In this document: in pieces, positions 1 to 8,900 of the stretch
How positions within the stretch are numbered: position 1 is the stretch's first letter
Layout of the letters: the number at the start of each line of letters is the position of its first letter
NCBI RefSeq assembly: GCF_021647475.1
Contig: NZ_JAKIUR010000006.1
Location: 24,749 to 88,748, forward strand
From: Lutibacter sp.
Lineage (GTDB): Bacteria; Bacteroidota; Bacteroidia; Flavobacteriales; Flavobacteriaceae
Direction of reading: 5' to 3'
DNA: 64,000 bases
Position numbers and translations under genes: made by a program
Notes under the pieces: generated by a model
What the model was told of the DNA's origin: nothing
What the model saw: only the letters and a program-made list of their open reading frames with translations
The model's database searches: none

Positions 1-906
1 AGAATTAAAACAGGAGCAGTTCCAAAAGGTCTTGCACTTTCACCAAATGGCAAATTGCTTTATGTTGCAGAAATGCTAGATGATAAAATAGGCGTAATAA
101 ATACCGAAACGCTTGAGAAAATATATACTATTGATCTCGGTGGACCCAAACGAATAACCATAGCCAGAAAAGGACGAAGACTTTTTAATAACGCTGCACA
201 TACATTCCAAAACCAATATGCCTGTTATACCTGTCACCCAGATAATCATGAAGATGGACTTGAATATAACTTTGCATCGATGGGGAGAAATATTGTAAAT
301 GTAATTTCACTTAGAGAAATTGCGGATACACCTCCATATAAATGGAGTGGGAAAAATCAGTCTGTTTATAAACAAGATGGAATGCGCTTTTCCAAATTTC
401 TAACAAGAACTGAATCTTTTAATTATGAAGACCTTGATGCATTAGTTGCCTATATTAAAACGGGTATAAAATTACCTCCGAATTTAATGTATAATAAGGA
501 TGGAAAGTTAACGGAATCTCAACTTCGAGGCAAAGAAATATTTAATCGCTCGGTGGATAATTTAGGAAAAGTTATTCCAAAAAAAAGTCGCTGTGTAACG
601 TGTCATCCAAGTCCATATTATACCAATTTAAAATTAGAAGATGTAGGTACTTTATCAAAAACAGATGACTCCATTTTATTTGACACACCAAACCTAAATA
701 ATATTTATGCTTCAGCCCCATATTTGCACGATGGTCGGGCAAAAACATTAGAAGAAATATGGACCGTTTATGGTGGAGATGATAATCATGGAAGGGTTAA
801 TGATTTATCTAAAATTGAATTAAATGATTTGGTTAATTATTTAAAATCACTTAGAGGCTCTAATTATGAAAAGTCAAGTTTAAAAACACAACACGCTTCA
901 TTTTAA
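1..906 (+). CDS. Beta-propeller/diheme cytochrome c protein (5' end outside window)
   Basis: The frame is open from base 1, so the start lies upstream and this is a C-terminal fragment of about 301 residues. The first residues (KGLALSPNGKLLYVAE) look like a YVTN-type beta-propeller blade. Two c-type haem motifs follow, CYTCH (223-237) and CVTCH (592-606), with the APYLHDGRA segment typical of the CcP/MauG diheme family. In that family the protein is periplasmic and acts as a peroxidase, an oxidase or an electron carrier; which applies here cannot be told. A propeller fused to a diheme domain suggests a periplasmic electron-transfer or substrate-oxidising partner. The next gene starts 9 bp after the stop, so the two are probably cotranscribed. 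Confidence 0.85.
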   Translation, partial: RIKTGAVPKGLALSPNGKLLYVAEMLDDKIGVINTETLEKIYTIDLGGPKRITIARKGRRLFNNAAHTFQNQYACYTCHPDNHEDGLEYNFASMGRNIVNVISLREIADTPPYKWSGKNQSVYKQDGMRFSKFLTRTESFNYEDLDALVAYIKTGIKLPPNLMYNKDGKLTESQLRGKEIFNRSVDNLGKVIPKKSRCVTCHPSPYYTNLKLEDVGTLSKTDDSILFDTPNLNNIYASAPYLHDGRAKTLEEIWTVYGGDDNHGRVNDLSKIELNDLVNYLKSLRGSNYEKSSLKTQHASF

Positions 907-915
907 AATTTCAGT

Positions 916-2025
916 ATGAAAAAAACAGACATTATAAAACAAACAAAATTAACAGCAATGATAATTGTTGTTTTTATAATTGGAACATTAAGCTATAATT
1001 TAAGTGCCCAAAATAAAAAACCCAACCAAAATAAAATGCCCATTTATGGGCATTGGAAAAATTTTACCTCAAACGATGGTTTGCCAAGCAATAAAACTTA
1101 TTGTGTTAGAATAGACGGTAAACGTGTTTTGGTTGGAACAAATAAAGGACTTGCAGTTTATGAAAACGGAAAGTGGAAAACCTATACCATAAAAGACGGG
1201 CTTGCTCATAATGGCGTTTTAGCCATTGATGTAAGTAAATTAACAGGAGATGTTTGGTTAGGTACTATGGGTGGATTAACACGATGGTCCGCTGGTAAAT
1301 TTGAAAACTTTACACAATTAAATAGTGGTATGCCTAACAATCTCATTTATGCTGTTATTTGTGACGCTAAAGATGTTTGGGTAGCCACAGGAGGAGGTGC
1401 TGGGAAATACGATACTTATACGAAACAATGGGAAATATTTACCCAACAAAATGCCCCAATGCATGAACCTTGGACTTATGGTGTTTGTGAAGGAGACGGT
1501 AAAATATTTATTGCAGCTTGGGGAGGTGGCGTTGTAGAATATACAAAAAAAACCAAAAAATTTAGAGATTACACAGATCCCGATGGTAAAATGGAAATAG
1601 ATTTATTTCCTGATGATGGTCTAGTTCATGATATAACTACAGGTACCTCATGGGCAAATGGATATTTATGGGTTGCTACCTACTTTGGATTAAGCCGATA
1701 TGATGGTGTGCATTGGAAAGGTTATTTTGACCATGATAGTGGATTAACAAGTAACTTTATCAATTATGTTAGAGCCGTAGGGTCAATAGCATACCTATGT
1801 ACAGATAAAGGGCTTAGTACTACAGATGGTAAAAACTGGGTAAACTATACAACTAACAATAGTTCTAAAAACGGGAAAGCCACTATAATAGTAGGAACCA
1901 AAAAAACAGAATTAGCAATGATTCCATCCATCTCGCATAATTTTGTTCTCGGAGTGGATGTTAGTAATCACACTATTTGGCTAGCCACATCAAGAGGAGT
2001 TAGTAGAGGTGAATTATTAAAATAA
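916..2025 (+). CDS. Secreted two-component-regulator-propeller (Reg_prop) protein
   Basis: 369 residues with a lysine-rich N-terminus and a hydrophobic stretch (about residues 12-31) ending near SAQ, a type I signal peptide. The rest is made of repeating blades with the motifs W.NFT..DGLPSN, VWLGTMGGL and LWVATYFGLSRYDG, which mark the Reg_prop beta-propeller found in sensor domains of Bacteroidota hybrid two-component systems. No transmembrane helix, kinase or HTH domain follows, so it is a free-standing periplasmic or surface propeller, presumably for ligand binding or protein docking. It lies 9 bp behind the diheme cytochrome gene and 52 bp ahead of the RidA-like gene. The function is not known. 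Confidence 0.8.
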   Translation: MKKTDIIKQTKLTAMIIVVFIIGTLSYNLSAQNKKPNQNKMPIYGHWKNFTSNDGLPSNKTYCVRIDGKRVLVGTNKGLAVYENGKWKTYTIKDGLAHNGVLAIDVSKLTGDVWLGTMGGLTRWSAGKFENFTQLNSGMPNNLIYAVICDAKDVWVATGGGAGKYDTYTKQWEIFTQQNAPMHEPWTYGVCEGDGKIFIAAWGGGVVEYTKKTKKFRDYTDPDGKMEIDLFPDDGLVHDITTGTSWANGYLWVATYFGLSRYDGVHWKGYFDHDSGLTSNFINYVRAVGSIAYLCTDKGLSTTDGKNWVNYTTNNSSKNGKATIIVGTKKTELAMIPSISHNFVLGVDVSNHTIWLATSRGVSRGELLK

Positions 2026-2077
2026 AAGTTAATACAAATTAAATATATCTTAAAAGATAACATAAATAGATAAAATT

Positions 2078-2662
2078 ATGGAAACCATAGATAATGAAAA
2101 ACTATTAATAGACTTGTCAAAGCTTACTGAAGGAGAACAGGTTGAAATGAAAAAACTGGGAATTTTATCGGAGGATAATAAAATTATAGAATCCATCTAT
2201 CCTTCCATTCATAATGAAAGACCACCAATAGAAAAATTTGTAACTCACGCTCCCAATACTATAAATGAAGCCTATAATTATGAAAAACCTTCTTCATTTT
2301 CAAGAGCTTTGCGTCTTGATTTAGGAGATTATAAAGTATTATTAATTTCAGGTACTGCTAGTGTAAATGAAGAAGGAAAACCAGAACATATAGGTGATTT
2401 TAACGCACAACTTTGGCGTACCTATGTGAATATTACCAATCTTTTAGAAGCAGAAGGAATGTCTTGGCATGATGTGGTTAGAACAACTAATTATCTTAGA
2501 GATATTGAAAGAGATTATGCCGAGTTTAATAAAATTCGTACCAGCTTTTATAAGTGGTTAAAACTTGATCCATTACCTGCAAGTACAGGAATACAAGTTA
2601 GACTTTGTTGGGAAACGCTTCTTGTTGAAATAGAAGTTTGGGCTATTTGTAAAAAAAAGTAA
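2078..2662 (+). CDS. RidA/YjgF/YER057c/UK114-like protein with N-terminal extension
   Basis: 194 residues. The C-terminal 125 or so match the RidA fold: LLISGTASVNEEG, a conserved DFNAQLWRTYVNITNLLEAEGMS-type helix, the V.R.TNYLRDI.RDYAEFN segment, and an arginine in GIQVRLCW at the position used by RidA to bind the carboxylate of imino acids. The first 65 residues are an extension with no recognised domain. RidA proteins deaminate reactive enamines or imines, and some relatives are dedicated enzymes in biosynthetic clusters. No signal peptide is seen, so it is cytoplasmic. With the DAHP synthase, amide ligase and radical SAM genes downstream, a biosynthetic role is plausible but inferred. 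Confidence 0.75.
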   Translation: METIDNEKLLIDLSKLTEGEQVEMKKLGILSEDNKIIESIYPSIHNERPPIEKFVTHAPNTINEAYNYEKPSSFSRALRLDLGDYKVLLISGTASVNEEGKPEHIGDFNAQLWRTYVNITNLLEAEGMSWHDVVRTTNYLRDIERDYAEFNKIRTSFYKWLKLDPLPASTGIQVRLCWETLLVEIEVWAICKKK

Positions 2663-2668
2663 AAAATT

Positions 2669-3943
2669 ATGATACGTAATTATAGGTTATTGGTAATGTT
2701 TTTGTTGTTACTATTATTTCAGCATACAAATGTTAAAGGGCAAGAAAAAAAATTAATGTATGGCAAAACGCCAAATAAAATTTTTCCTTATAATAATTTT
2801 CAAAAAGCCTATAAGTACTTTTTTCTTGAATCGGTTCCGTTTTTAGGAGCTGGTAGAGAAAAATTACCACCTAAAGGTCTTAAAGAAGTAAGAATAGGAT
2901 TTCTTGGCCCTTTAGAAGGATCTGATTTGGTATCTCTTGGAAAGCAAATGTTAAATGGAGCTAATTTGGCAATAAAAGAAGCCAATGATAAAGGCGGTTA
3001 TAAGGGAATTCCATTTAAATTAATGGTACATAATGATGTTGGTTTATGGGGAGCTGCTGCAAATGAAGTTGTAAAAATGAATGATGAAAAAGATTGGGTT
3101 TGGTTAGGCTCTATTAATGATGTTGTTTCCCACGTGGCTTTAAGAGCAACTTTAAAAATGGAGATGATGATGGTAAATACAGGCGATCCCGATCCAACTT
3201 TTACAGAAACTAATATCCCTTGGTTAATTAGGGTGATTAGTGATGATCGCCAAAGTAGTTATGCATTAGCGTCCTACATTTATGAAAAGATGGGTCATAA
3301 ACGTATAGCAGTTATTAGAACGAACAGTAGATACGGTAGGGTTGGCATTATGGAGTATATGAATGTTGCAGTTAGATTAGGACATCCTGTAATGATAGAA
3401 GAACGCTTTGACGATGGAGATACCGATTTTAAAATGCAACTAGATAATATAAAAAGAATAGCTCCAGATGGTATTCTTATTTGGGGAAATGCAAAAGAAT
3501 CTGCCCTTATTTTAAATCAAATTAGAAAATTAGGGATGATACAACCCGTTTATGCTTCCGATAGAGTGGTTTCTCCCGAATTTATTAAAATTGCTGGTAA
3601 AAATGCTGAAGGAATTGTGAGTACAAGTCCATATAATCCAAATGCAAATAATTCGAAATTAAAATCGTTTCAAAAAAATTATTTCAAAAATTTTGGTGAA
3701 GCACCAGATGTTTTTGCCGCTCATGCTTACGATGGAATGAGTTTAATTATTAAAGCTATTCAAAAAGTGGGTCTCAATAGAGTTTTGATACGAGATATTC
3801 TCATGGATTTAAAAACATTTCAAGGATATCAGGGAGTTACGGGTAAAATTATTCTAGACCAAAGTGGCAACGATATTGGAGATATTTTTATGTCAAAATT
3901 AGAAAATGGAAAATTTAAGTTTTCCCCTGTTCCAAAATTTTGA
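2669..3943 (+). CDS. ABC-type substrate-binding protein, Peripla_BP_6 (LivJ-like) family
   Basis: 424 residues with a cleavable signal peptide (residues 1 to about 25, ending VKGQ). The mature part has the type I periplasmic-binding fold of branched-chain amino-acid receptors: VRIGFLGPLEGSD, GANLAIKEANDKGGYKG, the acceptor-loop region near VNTGDPDP, and the C-terminal APDVFAAHAYDGMSLIIKAI and GYQGVTGKI motifs. An N-terminal segment of about 40 residues (YKYFFLESVPFLGAGREKL) is extra. No permease or ATPase gene is present in the window. A second family member lies just downstream, so these may be periplasmic ligand sensors or carriers rather than parts of a normal importer. The gene begins 6 bp after the RidA-like stop. 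Confidence 0.85.
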   Translation: MIRNYRLLVMFLLLLLFQHTNVKGQEKKLMYGKTPNKIFPYNNFQKAYKYFFLESVPFLGAGREKLPPKGLKEVRIGFLGPLEGSDLVSLGKQMLNGANLAIKEANDKGGYKGIPFKLMVHNDVGLWGAAANEVVKMNDEKDWVWLGSINDVVSHVALRATLKMEMMMVNTGDPDPTFTETNIPWLIRVISDDRQSSYALASYIYEKMGHKRIAVIRTNSRYGRVGIMEYMNVAVRLGHPVMIEERFDDGDTDFKMQLDNIKRIAPDGILIWGNAKESALILNQIRKLGMIQPVYASDRVVSPEFIKIAGKNAEGIVSTSPYNPNANNSKLKSFQKNYFKNFGEAPDVFAAHAYDGMSLIIKAIQKVGLNRVLIRDILMDLKTFQGYQGVTGKIILDQSGNDIGDIFMSKLENGKFKFSPVPKF

Positions 3944-3998
3944 TAGAAAAAAACAATAAATTAAAAAGGAAACTTATTAATTATAATATTAAGGCAAA

Positions 3999-4859
3999 AT
4001 GGAAACTATTTCATGTAATAAATTAGAAGATGTTAAAATTACTATTCCAAAACAAGTAGGTAAATTAGAAAATCAAAAAACAACCATTGTTAATGTTAGT
4101 GGAATTGAAGTAGGCGGAAAAGAAGTAGTGATTTTCGCAGGCCCTTGTGCTGTAGAAAACAAGGAGCAACTATTTGAAACTGCTAAATCGGTAAAAGCTA
4201 GTGGTGCTAAAATATTAAGAGGAGGTGCATTTAAACCACGCTCATCTCCTTATAGTTTTCAAGGTCTAGGTAAAGAAGGACTAGAATTACTTAGTCAAGT
4301 TAATAAAGCATTAGATATACCAATAGTAACTGAGGTAATGGATACTAGGCAAGTTGAACTAGTATCAGAATATGCCGATTTAATACAAGTAGGCTCACGT
4401 AATATGCAAAATTTTCCACTTTTAAAAGAAGTCGGTAAAAGTAAAAAACCTGTTTTGCTTAAAAGAGGTATGATGGCAACTATTGAAGAGTTTTTAAATG
4501 CGGCAGAATATATTCTTAGCCAAGGTAACAATCAAGTAATACTTTGTGAAAGAGGCATACGTACTTTTGAAACTTCAACAAGAAATACACTCGATTTAAG
4601 TGCTGTGCCCATGTTAAAACATCTTACTCATCTTCCGGTTATTGTAGATCCAAGTCATGGAACAGGTTTAAGATGGATGGTACCTATTATGGCAAAAGCG
4701 GCTGTTGCTGCTGGTGCTGATGGCCTTATTATGGAAGTACATTATAAACCAGAAATAGCATTATGTGATGGAAATCAATCGCTTCGACTTAACGAATTTT
4801 CAGAGCTTATGGTTGATTTGGGAAAAATTGCCAAGGCTGTCGGCAGAACTATTTTATGA
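3999..4859 (+). CDS. aroF: 3-deoxy-7-phosphoheptulonate (DAHP) synthase, type I-beta
   Basis: 286 residues. It condenses phosphoenolpyruvate and erythrose 4-phosphate to DAHP, the first step of the shikimate pathway. Diagnostic segments are FAGPCAVE (metal-binding cysteine), GGAFKPRSSPYSFQGLG, QVGSRNMQN, LLKRGM, LCERGIRTFE and IVDPSHGTG. The first 45 or so residues are not an ACT or chorismate-mutase regulatory domain, so the enzyme may escape feedback control. It is cytoplasmic. Its position between two periplasmic binding-protein genes, with the next ATG overlapping its stop (ATGA at 4856-4859), suggests a dedicated copy supplying a pathway-specific precursor rather than the housekeeping enzyme. 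The symbol is by family and should be read loosely. Confidence 0.9.
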   Translation: METISCNKLEDVKITIPKQVGKLENQKTTIVNVSGIEVGGKEVVIFAGPCAVENKEQLFETAKSVKASGAKILRGGAFKPRSSPYSFQGLGKEGLELLSQVNKALDIPIVTEVMDTRQVELVSEYADLIQVGSRNMQNFPLLKEVGKSKKPVLLKRGMMATIEEFLNAAEYILSQGNNQVILCERGIRTFETSTRNTLDLSAVPMLKHLTHLPVIVDPSHGTGLRWMVPIMAKAAVAAGADGLIMEVHYKPEIALCDGNQSLRLNEFSELMVDLGKIAKAVGRTIL

Positions 4860-5956
4860 ACAAAACCTTTTTCATAGTAAGTTTAAGTTTATTAGTATTT
4901 GTTCAGGATGTATTTTCTCAACAAGAAAAATTAACCTCTAATAAACTCATTAAAATAGGACTTTTAATTCCAAATAGTAAAGCTACTGAAGCTAAGTTCG
5001 GAGCAGAAATGGCAATTAATAAAGCAAATAAAGAACACAGTAAAAAAGGGCTATCATTTCAATTAATCATTCGTTCTTTAAAAGGTTCTTGGGGAACAGG
5101 ATCTAGTAAAGCGGTAGCCTTAATTTTTAAGGATAATGTTTGGGCAATAATGGGGGCTCATGATGGAAGAAATGCTCATTTAGTGGAACAGGTAATATCC
5201 AAAACTCATGTGGTTTATTTATCTTCTTGGGCAACGGATCCTACACTTTCACAAGCTTTTATTCCTTGGTATTTTAGCTGTGTACCAAATGATAATCAAC
5301 AAGTAAAAGCTTTAGTTGAAGAAATTTATAAAAAAAGAAAGTTGACTAAAATTGCTATAGTTTCTAGCGAAAGTTTTGATGCTAATGATACTTTTAAAAC
5401 ATTTTTAAAAGAAACTCAAGCAATGGGTCAACCAGAACCTATGCAGTTTATTTATAATAGTTCAAGTTTAAATTTTAATAGTTTAATAACAAAAATTAAT
5501 AATGCTGAAATTCAATCCATTGTGTTTTTAGATAATCCTTCTTCTTCTCTAAATTTAATTCAAAATTTCAAAAAAAATATTTCTATTTTTGGAACATTAG
5601 CGTTTTTCAGAGAAAATGCTTTTGATAAGGTAAAATTATCGCAATACAACCATACTATTTTAGTGTCAACAGGAAATTGGCTTGATTCAAAAAACTCTAT
5701 ATTTAACAATAAATTCCGACAAAAATATGGCAAAGCCCCAAGTGCTGTTGCTGCTTATGCCTATGATGGTATAAATTTGCTTATTAATGCTATTAAACGT
5801 TCTTGGCCCAATCGTACAAAAGTTAAAGAAGAACTTTCAAACATTAATTACAAAGGTGTTACAGGATTAATTCAATTTGATGATAAAGGAAATCGAAAAA
5901 ACGCTGCTGGCTTAATAGAAATTGAAAATGGGAATCCTATTATTATTAAAAAATGA
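4856..5956 (+). CDS. Second ABC-type substrate-binding protein (Peripla_BP_6), divergent
   Basis: 366 residues with a signal peptide (about residues 1-21, ending VFSQ). The fold signature is IKIGLLIPNSKATEAKFGAEMAINKAN near the N-terminus and APSAVAAYAYDGINLLINAI plus YKGVTGLIQFDDKGN near the C-terminus, the same order as in the protein at 2669-3943. It lacks that protein's long N-terminal insertion, and the middle is strongly divergent, suggesting a different ligand. The start codon overlaps the stop of the DAHP synthase by 4 bp, indicating translational coupling of a cytoplasmic enzyme with an exported binder. No transporter partner is visible. Confidence 0.8.
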   Translation: MNKTFFIVSLSLLVFVQDVFSQQEKLTSNKLIKIGLLIPNSKATEAKFGAEMAINKANKEHSKKGLSFQLIIRSLKGSWGTGSSKAVALIFKDNVWAIMGAHDGRNAHLVEQVISKTHVVYLSSWATDPTLSQAFIPWYFSCVPNDNQQVKALVEEIYKKRKLTKIAIVSSESFDANDTFKTFLKETQAMGQPEPMQFIYNSSSLNFNSLITKINNAEIQSIVFLDNPSSSLNLIQNFKKNISIFGTLAFFRENAFDKVKLSQYNHTILVSTGNWLDSKNSIFNNKFRQKYGKAPSAVAAYAYDGINLLINAIKRSWPNRTKVKEELSNINYKGVTGLIQFDDKGNRKNAAGLIEIENGNPIIIKK

Positions 5957-5996
5957 ATTTAAATAGTTATTCTTTTTATTTCTTAATTTTGAATGT

Positions 5997-8900
5997 ATGA
6001 AAAATATTTTAATTTATGTTTTAGTCACAATTTTTTCAATTACACTATTTAGCTGTAAGGAGTCTGAAAAAGAGAGGAAACAAAAATCTATTGATTTGAT
6101 GAGTTCAAGAACTTTGGGTTTAGGATATCTTGAAGATTTTAAACTTGAAAAGGCAGAAAAAGAATTCCTTAAGTTTATAAAGTTGGCACCAAAAGAAAAG
6201 CTGGGATACGCTAATTTAGGATTAACCTATTTAAGAATGGGGAAGTATGTTGATGCTGAAAAACAACTTTTTAAAGCTATTAAAATCGACCCAAAGGATG
6301 CCAATGTAAAATTATTATTAGCAACCGTTTATCAGATGAATGATGAACGTAAAAAAGCCATTTCAGTACTTGTTGATGCACTAAAATTAGATCCAGATCA
6401 TTTAAAAATACTGTATAAACTTTCTGAATTATATGCTGTAGATGCTAATGTTGAATCAAAAAAACAAAGAAAAAAATACATTCTTCATCTTGTTGAAAAG
6501 GCACCAGGAAATTTAGTCCCACTGCTTAATTTGATTGATATATATATCCGCGAAGGGAATAATGATAAAGCAATAGAAAAATTAGAAATTGCACGAAAAC
6601 AATTTCCAGCGTTTCCAAAAGAGGCTATTCCTTTCTTTAGTAAAACACTTTCCTTACTAAAAAAACAGGATTCAAAAGCAGCAGTCATACCATTTACAAT
6701 TTTTAACAATTATTTAAAACTAAGCTTTCCTTATCAAGAAGGAATGAAAAAATTAAAAGGTCCCGGTGGTGCATTGGTAGGTTTTCCTCTAATCACTTTT
6801 GATCAACAATCCGAAACGCATACTTTAAAAAATAGTGATATTCTTGATGCAATTAAATTTACAGAAATAACTTCATCTGCGGGATTAGATATTGTTCCAA
6901 AATTAATAGATAATACAAACAATAAATTTCAAAATTCAACGCATGTTGTGGCAGCTGATTATAATGGAGATGGGAATACGGATCTTTATATAAGTACTTA
7001 CGATGCTACTTCATCAACCTACAAGCATTATTTATTTAATAACGATGGGGTTAATTTTAAGGATGTTGCTAAAAATGTAGGTATCAAAAAATGTGGTAAA
7101 GAGGCATCTGCAACCTTTGCAGATTTTGATAATGATGGATTCTTAGATTTATATATTGTTAGTAATGATGGGGATAAATTATATCGAAATTTTGGAAAAG
7201 GAATTTTTAAAGATATAACTGATACGTCTAAAATTGGAAGTCAAAAAGATGGTAATAAAGGATTGTTTTTTGATATTGACCATGACGGAGATCTCGATTT
7301 ATTTGAAGCAACTGAAAAGTCCAACTTAGTATTCAGAAATAATGGCGATGGTACATTTTTAGAACAAGCAAAAAAAATGGGTGTAGCTGGTGAGGATAAT
7401 GAAAACACTTCAGATGCGGCTTTTGGCGATTTTGACGACGACGGAGACATAGATCTTATTGTTGTAAATAAAAATGCTAATAATAGATTATACAGTAACC
7501 AAAGACAAGGTATTTTTAAGGATATAACTAAAATAAGCGGACTTAAAAATAATGATAATTCTACTTCTGTAGCCGTTGGAGACTATAATAACGACGGCTT
7601 TTTGGATATGTTTATAACTTCACTTAACGGAGAAAATAGTACATTGTATCGCAATTTAGGTCATGGAAGTTTTGAAGCTGTAAAAACAAAAAACATGTTT
7701 TCAGCACTTAATAATATCCATGCTTTCGACGTTAAATTTTTTGATTTTGATAATGATGGTTTTCTAGATATTATAATTGCTGGAAAATCAAAACAAAAGG
7801 ATAGTCGTGGTGTATTGCTCTATCATAATAATGGAAATGGAAAATTCAAAGATGTTTCAAATTTATTGCCAGCATCTATAAAAGACGGAAATGAAATAGC
7901 ACTTTTTGATTATAATAATGACGGAGATATTGATGTAGTTATTGCTAGAATAAATGGAGGAGTTTCTTTATTAAGAAATGATGGTGGTAATATTAATCAC
8001 TATGTAAATATGAAATTGGTTGGCTTACGTGCTGGAAGTGCAAAAAATAATTATTTTGGAATTGGTGCAAAAGTTGAAATGCGTTCAGGAAACCTTTATC
8101 AAACTTCGGTAGTTACTAATCAAAATGTTCATTTTGGTTTAGGAAATCGTTCAAAAGCAGATATCATTAGAATTACTTGGACTAATGGCGTTCCTCAAAA
8201 CATTTTTCTTCCAGGTGCTGATCAAGCACTTATTGAAGCTCAAACTCTAAAAGGCTCTTGTCCGTTTTTATATACTTGGAATGGTAAAAAATATGTGTTT
8301 GCAAAAGATATAATTTGGAGGAGTGCATTAGGTATGCCACTTGGCATTATGGGAGGAAATATGAAACGAGCTTTCCCTAATGCATCGGATGATTATATTA
8401 AAATAAATGGCAATTTGTTAAAACCAAAAAATGGTAAATATTCCATTCAAGTAACTTCTGAACTTTGGGAAACTATTTATATTGATAAAATACAGCTGCT
8501 AGCAGTTGATCATCCTGATTCTATAGCTATTTATGTTCCAGAACAATTTTCTCCACCACCATTTCCTGGATTAAAAATATATCAGGTTCAAAAAAAATAT
8601 TTTCCTGTTTCAGTTACAGATTCTAAAGGAAGCGATTTGCTACCTTTTATTGTAAAAAAAGATAATAAATATGTACACAATTTTGAATCCGGAAAATATC
8701 AAGGGGTAACAACAATGCATGATTTAATTCTAGATCCTGGTAAAGCAGGTTATAAGGATAAATTATTTATTTTTCTAAACGGTTGGATTTTTCCAACGGA
8801 TGCTAGTATAAATGTTGCGCTTTCACAATCGGATAAACTAAAGAGTTCACTGCCTATAATCCAAGTAATTAATAAAAAAGGACAATGGCAAACCGTAATT

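Noticed and set aside
5984..5991. TAATTTTG as a -7 promoter box for the TPR/CRTAC1 gene
   Set aside because: It matches TAnnTTTG but lies only 5 bp before the ATG, so transcription would start inside the gene; a chance match is more likely.
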